Assembly (NCBI GenBank): GCA_030040815.1 | Contig: JASHSZ010000242.1 | Span: forward strand, 1 to 10,042 | Origin: Streptosporangiaceae bacterium | Lineage (GTDB): Bacteria; Actinomycetota; Actinomycetes; Streptosporangiales; Streptosporangiaceae | DNA length: 10,042 nucleotides | Direction: 5' to 3' | Part shown: positions 6,672 through 10,042 of the stretch, in pieces | Position numbering within the stretch: position 1 is the stretch's first letter | How the letters are laid out: each line of letters opens with the position of its first letter | Notes under the pieces: model-generated | Database searches by the model: none | What the model saw: the letters and a program-made list of their open reading frames with translations, nothing else | What the model was told of the DNA's origin: nothing | Made by a program: the position numbers and the translations under genes

Positions 6672-7286
6672 TTATGGCTGGTTAGGAGCAGCTGGCAAGT
6701 TTGTAAGGATCTCGAACGCCTGGTCGATCAGGTCGGGGAGGTCGGGGGTGCCGTCGTTGTCGATCCAGGCGAGGATGGCGGTGCTGGCTGCAGCCAGGCA
6801 GGCGGCGACGGTGACGCGGTCCTGGAAGCTGGGTTCCTGGTCGTCCTGGCTCGCGGCGAGGGCCTGCAGGATGAGCTGCTGGGTGGTGATCTGGTTTGCC
6901 CATAGGCGTTGCCGGAGCGCCGGGGTGGAGATGATGAGCTTGTTCTGCGCAAGCAGGGTGTCCCGGTCGGTGTCGTAGACCGCGCGGAGCCCGTGGACCA
7001 GCGCCGCGCGGATCCGCTGGATGAGGGGCCACTCGGCCGGGGTCTGGGCGATGAAGCTGGCGATGGCAGGGTCGTAGCTGTCGGACAGGGCCACGTCTTC
7101 CTTGGTGGGGAAGTAGCGGAAGAACGTCATGTGCGATACGCCCGCAGTGGCTGCGATCTGCTCGACAGTGGTGGCGTCATATCCCTGCTCGCGGAACAGC
7201 GTCAGCGCGCTGGCGAGGATGCGGTCGCGGGTGGCGCTCTTCTTGAGCTGCCGCCACTCTGGCTCAGGCTCGGGTGCGAGCGTCAC
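6672..7286 (-). CDS. TetR-family transcriptional repressor, last gene of exporter operon
   Basis: A 204-residue regulator. The TetR_N DNA-binding domain covers about 18-64 (ATRDRILASALTLFREQGYD, then TTVEQIAATAGVSHMTFFRY and FPTKEDV). The C-terminal ligand-binding half is helical and, with features such as WANQITTQQLILQAL and AILAWIDNDG, looks like the MftR-type TetR C-domain; that sub-assignment is tentative. It starts at GTG 7286, 23 bp inside the end of the preceding membrane-protein gene, with no strong ribosome binding site, so it is probably translated by coupling. It is the third gene of a minus-strand operon (exporter, four-TM protein, TetR). The likely target is the 32-bp palindrome at the operon's promoter, giving an autoregulated, ligand-induced efflux system. 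The ligand cannot be predicted. Confidence 0.92.
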   Translation of the reverse strand: MTLAPEPEPEWRQLKKSATRDRILASALTLFREQGYDATTVEQIAATAGVSHMTFFRYFPTKEDVALSDSYDPAIASFIAQTPAEWPLIQRIRAALVHGLRAVYDTDRDTLLAQNKLIISTPALRQRLWANQITTQQLILQALAASQDDQEPSFQDRVTVAACLAAASTAILAWIDNDGTPDLPDLIDQAFEILTNLPAAPNQP

Positions 7287-7704
7287 GGGTACTCAGTATT
7301 CCTGATCTGGTGCGGGGCAGCAGAAGCCATGTCAAGACCAGCGCCTCGATCGCCACTGGACCGACGTTGGTCCAGGTTCTCGAAATGACGAGCATTACCA
7401 GGTCCGCGGCAAGGTGGGCGCCGATCATGATCGCGGTCAGGAGCCAGGCCCAGCGTCGCCGCCGGATCCAGCCGATCGCTGCAAGGGCCAGCAGGACCGC
7501 CAACAGCGCGAAGCCCAGCCCGATCGGTATCCGGTGCGGGAGCATCTGTTGATAGTCGTGCTCCTTGGCCTTCCAGATGTCGTCGAAGGGAGTTCCTGTG
7601 ACCAGCATCGTGAAGGAGGCCAGTCCGGCCACGGTGGCCGCCGCGACGCAGAACGCGATCAGCAATGCTCGCCCGATGCGATACGGCGTTGTGTTCGGGG
7701 CCAC
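7264..7704 (-). CDS. Four-TM hypothetical membrane protein between exporter and TetR genes
   Basis: A 146-residue protein of unrecognised family. It has four hydrophobic segments at about 11-35, 59-80, 84-107 and 114-130. The loop between TM1 and TM2 is mixed-charge (FDDIWKAKEHDYQQMLPHR), a basic RRRRW separates TM2 and TM3, and the tail is short and basic. It starts at GTG 7704, immediately after the exporter's TAA (7705-7707), and its own end overlaps the TetR gene by 23 bp. This tight packing indicates co-translation with both neighbours. It could be an accessory or small-molecule-binding partner of the exporter, or an unrelated inner-membrane protein. Function is not assignable from sequence. 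Confidence 0.8.
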   Translation of the reverse strand: MAPNTTPYRIGRALLIAFCVAAATVAGLASFTMLVTGTPFDDIWKAKEHDYQQMLPHRIPIGLGFALLAVLLALAAIGWIRRRRWAWLLTAIMIGAHLAADLVMLVISRTWTNVGPVAIEALVLTWLLLPRTRSGILSTRDARTRA

Positions 7705-9354
7705 TTACTCGAGGTCTTTCCGAGGTCGGATGGCTGCTAGCGTGCTGGCGCGGCTGCGCCGGAGATGGCGGCTTTCGGGCGGTGCCGCCGTTGTTGCTGC
7801 AGGCCGGTCATAAGTCTCATAGCCCGCGTCCGGCAGGGCGGGGCGGTGATCGCGGGTGGGTTCGGGCCGGGGACCGCCGACGCGGCCGGGCAGGTAGCAC
7901 ATGCTAGTGAGGGCAGCAACAGCCGTAATCGCGGCGCAAACGAGCATGACAATGCTCATGCCGTGCAGGAAGGCGGTTCCCGCTGCGGTGTGCAAGGCGC
8001 GTCCTGATGGGAGGTACCTGGCAAGCTGGGTGGCCTCAGCGATGGAAGCTCGGGCGGTGGCGGCGTACGTTGCGGGCAGCGCGGTGAGGGCAGGCCGGAG
8101 GGCGCGGGCGTAGCTGGCTGACAAGACGCTGCCGAGTACGGCGATGGCGATCGCTCCGCCTACCTGCCGCAGCGTGCTGTTCACCGCGGCGCCGGCGCCG
8201 GCTTCGTCACCTCCGGCCGCGGCCATGACCGCATCCATCGCCACGGCGATGGACGCGCCGGTACCCAGCCCGCATAGTGTCAGCCCGGATGCCACGACGG
8301 CGTATCCGGTAGACAGGTGGACCTGGCTGAGCACGACCAGCCCGGCTGTCACCAGCGCCAGCCCGGCGGCCACGGTAAACCTGATGCCAGCCGTCCGCGC
8401 GGCCAGGCTGGCCCCGCCGCCCGCGACCAGCAACCCGCCCATCATGGGCAGCAGCCGCAGCCCTGCGCTGATCGGGTCGTCACCGGCGACGCTTTGCAGG
8501 TACTGGGGGACCACGAACATCATCGCGAACAGCGCGACCGAGACGGCGACGGTGGCGGCCGTGCCCCAGGTGAACCGTCGGTCACCGAACATCGCCGGGT
8601 CAACGAGACGGTGTGTGGCGCGCCGTTCCCGGACTGCGAATACAGCTGCCAGCACTGCGGAAGCGGCTAGCAGCCACGCGGTGGCTGGTGCAGTCCAGCC
8701 GCGTTCGGGGCCATTGATGACGCCCCAGACCAGGCAAATGACCGCCCCGACCGACAGCAGGGCGCCGGGGATGTCCAACGGCGGCGCGTCGGAACTGCGC
8801 GACTCCGGCAGCAGGGCGGCGCCGGCTACCAGGGTGATGCAGATGGCGGGCACGTTGATCCAGAACACCGAGTGCCACGAGAAGTGCTGCAGCAGCACGC
8901 CGCCAAGGATCGGGCCGAGCGGCAGGCCGGCCGCGACCGCCGCAGTGAAAATACCGATGGCCTTAGGCCGGTCAGCGCCGCCGAACGCGGCCGAGACGAT
9001 CGCGAGTGACAGCGGGAACACCATCCCCGCGCCAAGCCCCATCACCGCGCGGGCCGCGATCAGCTCCCCCGCAGAGACCGATAGCGCGCACCACACCGAC
9101 GCCCCGAGGAACACCGCCAGCCCTGCCAGCAGCAGCCGCCTGCGGCCGAAACGGTCCCCGATCACCCCGGCCGACAGCATCACCCCGGCGAACGCCAGCG
9201 AATACGCGTCGACGATCCACTGCAGGTCCGCCGTGCCGGCGTGCAACGCCGCCGAGATCGCGGGCAGCGCGATGTTCAGCACGGTCAAGTCCAGGCCCAC
9301 GACGACGACCGACAGGCACGTCGCTGCCAGCATCCACCACTTACGATCCCACAC
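7705..9354 (-). CDS. DHA2-family (EmrB/QacA type, 14-TM) MFS drug exporter
   Basis: A 549-residue proton-driven exporter of the plasma membrane. Family motifs, numbered from the start chosen here: motif D1 LDLTVLNIALPAI (about 21-33); the conserved QWIVDAYSLAFA segment in TM2 (45-56); motif A GDRFGRRR (66-73) in the TM2-TM3 loop; motif B-like RAVMGLGAGM (TM4); and antiporter motif C GLPLGPILGG (143-152) in TM5. Length and helix pattern fit the 14-TM DHA2 subfamily. About 60 Pro/Arg-rich residues form a cytoplasmic tail. GTG 9354 is preferred because GGAG (9360-9363) lies 5 bases upstream; GTG 9360 would overlap that site. It is the first gene of the operon and lies directly behind the operator palindrome. 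The substrate is unknown; antibiotics, dyes or self-made metabolites are typical of the family. Confidence 0.94.
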   Translation of the reverse strand: MWDRKWWMLAATCLSVVVVGLDLTVLNIALPAISAALHAGTADLQWIVDAYSLAFAGVMLSAGVIGDRFGRRRLLLAGLAVFLGASVWCALSVSAGELIAARAVMGLGAGMVFPLSLAIVSAAFGGADRPKAIGIFTAAVAAGLPLGPILGGVLLQHFSWHSVFWINVPAICITLVAGAALLPESRSSDAPPLDIPGALLSVGAVICLVWGVINGPERGWTAPATAWLLAASAVLAAVFAVRERRATHRLVDPAMFGDRRFTWGTAATVAVSVALFAMMFVVPQYLQSVAGDDPISAGLRLLPMMGGLLVAGGGASLAARTAGIRFTVAAGLALVTAGLVVLSQVHLSTGYAVVASGLTLCGLGTGASIAVAMDAVMAAAGGDEAGAGAAVNSTLRQVGGAIAIAVLGSVLSASYARALRPALTALPATYAATARASIAEATQLARYLPSGRALHTAAGTAFLHGMSIVMLVCAAITAVAALTSMCYLPGRVGGPRPEPTRDHRPALPDAGYETYDRPAATTAAPPESRHLRRSRASTLAAIRPRKDLE

Positions 9355-9366
9355 AAGCACTCCAGG

Positions 9367-9398
9367 ATGTTAGTCACTAACATGTTAGTGACTAACAT
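9367..9398 (-). promoter_or_regulatory. 32-bp perfect palindrome: double TetR-type operator over exporter promoter
   Basis: Two copies of the 17-bp palindrome ATGTTAGTNACTAACAT (9367-9383, centre C; 9382-9398, centre G) overlap by 2 bp, and together they make a perfect 32-bp palindrome. Read on the minus strand it contains TTAGTC (9390-9395) and TAACAT (9367-9372) spaced 17 bp, a plausible -35/-10 pair. The ribosome binding site and exporter start follow directly. The 15-bp centre-to-centre spacing suits two cooperating TetR dimers. Confidence 0.88.
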
Positions 9399-9593
9399 AC
9401 ACTGGCCGGAACAGTGCTGCCACCTCGGCGGACCGCATTCACGGCGAGCAGGGCCTCGTGCGGCATGGCGAGCAGCCGGCCAGCGGATCGCGCCTGCCGC
9501 CAGGAGCGGGTGCGGGGCGCTGGCCCGCCGCGGTTCGGGGGTGGAGCGTGGCGGGATGCTGCGCTCGCGGCGGTCCGCGCGTGGTCCTTGGGC

Positions 9594-9613
9594 GGGGAGC
9601 AATTGGGGAGCAA
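9594..9613. repeat. Second tandem pair of GGGGAGCAA, in gene-free stretch 9399-9806
   Basis: GGGGAGCAA occurs at 9594-9602 and 9605-9613, spaced 11 bp, echoing the pair at 6466-6486 (spaced 12 bp). GGCGAGCAG also repeats at 9443-9451 and 9467-9475. No convincing gene is present in 9399-9806: the open frames there are compositionally low-complexity, lack ribosome binding sites and resemble no family. Confidence 0.55.
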
Positions 9614-9673
9614 GCAACGGGCGAGGGAGGGCGCCGTAGGCGGATGTCTGGCGATTGAAGCTGCTGGTAGGGC

Positions 9674-9704
9674 GGCGTAGCGCTACGCCCGGCTATTGGC
9701 CGGG
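9674..9704. repeat. Adjacent palindrome and hairpin in non-coding DNA
   Basis: GGCGTAGCGCTACGCC (9674-9689) is a perfect 16-bp palindrome. It is overlapped by CCCGGC-TATTG-GCCGGG (9688-9704), a 6-bp stem with a 5-nt loop. The pair could be a terminator, a small-RNA end or a protein-binding dyad. No neighbouring gene obviously ends here. Confidence 0.45.
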
Positions 9705-9806
9705 TTCGTATGACTTGCAAGCTGCCTGGCCTTGGGCGGATCACGCCACCATCGGCTGGGATGCAGCGGTGACGCCAACGTCGCGGTGTCAGGCGGAGGA
9801 AGCCCG

Positions 9807-9847
9807 TTGTCGACGGGAGAACTGACATCTAACATATCAGTGTGATA
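9807..9847 (+). promoter_or_regulatory. Promoter and operator-like dyad of GntR gene (leaderless)
   Basis: TTGTCG (9807-9812) and TAACAT (9830-9835) are spaced 17 bp, predicting transcription start near 9842, which is the GTG start itself. TATCA-GTG-TGATA (9835-9847) is a perfect dyad across the start site, and ACTGA/TCAGT arms (9821-9825, 9837-9841) lie around the -10. This suits autorepression by the GntR protein. Confidence 0.55.
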
Positions 9848-10042
9848 CTGCCTCGTGTGGAGCGCACACTCCTGCGTGACACGGCCTATGAAGCGATCCG
9901 CGATGCGATAGTCCGCGGAGACATTCTTCCGGGGGCGGTAGTGAGCAACGCGGCCATCGCCAAAGAGCTGGGGCTGTCGCGTGCTCCGGTGCGCGATGCC
10001 CTGGCGCGGCTTGCCGATGAGGGCCTGGTCGAGACCAAGCCG
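9842..10042 (+). CDS. GntR-family regulator, N-terminal part (3' truncated by window), probably FCD/FadR subfamily
   Basis: The frame is open to the window edge, giving 67 residues. They form the GntR winged HTH: DTAYEAIRDAIVRGDILPGA, then NAAIAKELGLSRAPVRDALA, and RLADEGLVETKP. The SRAPVRDAL helix and the GLVE wing entry are typical of the FCD (FadR-like) branch, which usually senses organic acids or sugars, but the ligand domain is off the window. The GTG at 9842 coincides with the predicted transcription start, so the mRNA may be leaderless. GTG 9857 (VERTLLRD) is an alternative start; neither has a Shine-Dalgarno sequence. It faces away from the exporter operon, separated by about 440 bp, so a functional link between them is not implied. 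Confidence 0.88.
   Translation, partial: MILPRVERTLLRDTAYEAIRDAIVRGDILPGAVVSNAAIAKELGLSRAPVRDALARLADEGLVETKP

Noticed and set aside
6214..6978. 254-codon frame running from nrdJ into the TetR gene
   Set aside because: It crosses two terminators and overlaps two real genes in other frames. The protein looks random.
8144..9373. 409-codon plus-strand frame opposite the exporter gene
   Set aside because: Its composition is Ser/Thr/Ala/Pro low complexity and it is antisense to a clear MFS gene.
9439..9828. 129-codon minus-strand frame in the gene-free stretch
   Set aside because: It is Pro/Arg-rich low complexity, resembles no family, contains the palindromes as coding sequence, and has no ribosome binding site.

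Overview
The window is chromosomal DNA of a high-GC Gram-positive actinomycete. The evidence is GTG starts, dense GC-rich third positions, an actinobacterial-type LexA box (TCGAAC-N4-GTTCGA), the lexA / LysM protein / nrdR / nrdJ gene order, and a leaderless promoter architecture. The genus cannot be fixed from sequence alone. From memory, the arrangement resembles the lexA-nrdR-nrdJ region of Streptomyces and the lexA-Rv2719c-nrdR region of mycobacteria.

Layout, left to right: (1) the 3' end of leuS (leucyl-tRNA synthetase) converges on lexA across a strong hairpin, probably a bidirectional terminator. (2) lexA (minus strand) and a membrane-anchored LysM protein (plus strand) diverge from a 238-bp region with up to three LexA-type boxes. 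This is an SOS repressor beside a probable SOS-induced cell-envelope / cell-division gene. (3) nrdR follows, preceded by two NrdR-type boxes in phase on the helix and overlapping a likely promoter, and then nrdJ, the adenosylcobalamin-dependent class II ribonucleotide reductase. NrdR represses RNR genes when dNTPs are abundant, so DNA-damage response and DNA precursor supply lie side by side. (4) nrdJ is interrupted by an in-frame 139-residue mini-intein placed exactly before an expected redox-active cysteine of the reductase. This is the most interesting element of the window. (5) After a strong nrdJ terminator comes a minus-strand three-gene module: a 14-TM-type DHA2 drug exporter, a four-TM membrane protein and a TetR-family repressor. 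A perfect 32-bp palindrome, made of two overlapping 17-bp operator-like palindromes, sits at its promoter. Non-coding stretches on both sides of this module carry a tandem pair of GGGGAGCAA. (6) The right edge holds the start of a GntR-family (probably FCD-type) regulator, apparently made from a leaderless transcript whose start overlaps an operator-like palindrome.

No rRNA, tRNA, CRISPR array, transposase or phage gene was recognised. The long non-coding stretches are 6371-6598 and 9399-9806. They contain only the short repeats and hairpins listed.
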